The position numbers were made by a program, and so were the translations under genes. A stretch of 6,432 bases of DNA, taken from assembly GCA_003501565.1 (NCBI GenBank), contig DNPC01000138.1, forward strand, positions 1 through 6,432, given 5' to 3'. The DNA is from Planctomycetaceae bacterium. GTDB lineage: Bacteria > Planctomycetota > Planctomycetia > Pirellulales > Pirellulaceae. This document shows, one piece after another, positions 5,894-6,432 of this stretch (the stretch's first letter is position 1; every line of letters starts with the position of its first letter). The notes under the pieces were generated by a model. The model had not been told where the DNA came from. It was given only the letters and a program-made list of their open reading frames with translations, and ran no database searches.

Positions 5894-6432
5894 ATGCTCA
5901 TTAGGACATTTACTATCGCGTGTTTGATGCACACGGCGACCATGGCCAGCGATCTCGAAACGCTTTTTGAATTTTCCAACGATCGAGCCTCGCGTGATTG
6001 GCGGATCGTGAATGACGGAGTGATGGGCGGGCGTTCGAGTAGTCGCGCCACGTTCGTTGAGACGACCAGCGGCGATTCTGTTATGCGTTTTCGGGGCAAC
6101 CTCTCGCTAGCCAACAACGGAGGTTTTGCTTCTGTTCGCTCGCGACCGGCTGGTTCTCTTGGACTGCGCCGCGGTGATACGATTGTCTTGCAGGTTTTTG
6201 GGGATGGCAGAAAGTACACCTTTAACCTTTACACTCCAACACGCCGAACTGCGTTTTCATTTCAAGCAGACTTCCAGACCCAGCCTGGTAAATGGACAGA
6301 AGTCCGATTGCCAGTGGATCGGTTCGTCGCACATTCGTTTGGTCGTCCGATCACCAACATGTCGCTTACACCCCGCGACGTGCAATCGGTCGGAATTCTA
6401 CTTGGCGACAAGAAACCTGGCTCTTTCGATTT
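5894..6432 (+). CDS. CIA30-domain protein, probably exported (partial, 3' end outside window)
   Basis: 179 complete codons are visible and no stop is reached before the window edge. The chain matches the CIA30 family (NADH:ubiquinone oxidoreductase intermediate-associated protein 30), a galactose-binding-like beta-sandwich. Visible hallmarks are W36 followed by NDGVMGGRSSS (40-50), FRGNLSLANNGGFASVRS (66-83), GDGRKYTFNL (103-112), FQADF (123-127), GKWTEVRLP (132-140) and DKKPGSF (172-178). Nearly the whole domain is present; probably only the last strands are missing. In eukaryotes CIA30/NDUFAF1 helps assemble mitochondrial complex I, but the bacterial homologues have no settled role. The N-terminus (MLIRTFTIACLMHTATMAS) looks like a short signal peptide with possible cleavage after A18, though it is weak and has only one basic residue. 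The start is supported by AGGAGG 5 nt upstream. The gene is 91 bp after the cytochrome gene on the same strand, with its own possible promoter. Confidence 0.85.
   Translation, partial: MLIRTFTIACLMHTATMASDLETLFEFSNDRASRDWRIVNDGVMGGRSSSRATFVETTSGDSVMRFRGNLSLANNGGFASVRSRPAGSLGLRRGDTIVLQVFGDGRKYTFNLYTPTRRTAFSFQADFQTQPGKWTEVRLPVDRFVAHSFGRPITNMSLTPRDVQSVGILLGDKKPGSFD

Overview
The window looks like a piece of a planctomycete chromosome, most similar in style to the Rhodopirellula/Pirellula group. This is inferred from the gene families, not from a phylogenetic marker. The evidence is a PQQ-like beta-propeller opening with a 'HWRGPSGNGTS' motif, a Tat-exported DUF1552/HXXSHH protein, and a large exported protein with a planctomycete-type cytochrome c domain followed by DUF1587-DUF1595-DUF1592-DUF1588-DUF1585. 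What appears to be a sulfatase tail lies upstream. Base composition is moderately GC-rich and every recognisable gene is on the + strand.

Layout: 3-92 is the C-terminal end of a gene cut by the window edge, probably a sulfatase. 93-334 is non-coding and holds a GC-rich hairpin, a 10-bp tandem direct repeat, a weak -10-like box and a palindrome. 335-1645 encodes a secreted beta-propeller protein. 1646-1736 is a spacer with an imperfect inverted repeat and a TACAAT box. 1737-3020 encodes the Tat-exported HXXSHH protein. 3021-3273 is non-coding, starting with a 12-bp palindrome that overlaps the stop codon, followed by a bulged hairpin. 3274-5802 encodes the di-haem DUF1592-type protein. 5803-5893 is a spacer with a second TACAAT box and a clear Shine-Dalgarno. 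5894 to the window end encodes a CIA30-domain protein that is cut off.

Together the genes suggest an extracytoplasmic module. All four main products carry a recognisable or possible export signal: three Sec-like (the one on the CIA30 protein is weak) and one Tat. The HXXSHH protein and the DUF1592-type cytochrome protein are a recurrent pair in Planctomycetes and Verrucomicrobia with no established biochemical role. The propeller and the CIA30 protein are plausible partners by position only. Spacers of 91, 253 and 91 bp, with promoter-like boxes in two of them, mean that a single operon is possible but not shown. I found no RNA genes, CRISPR array, transposase or phage genes.
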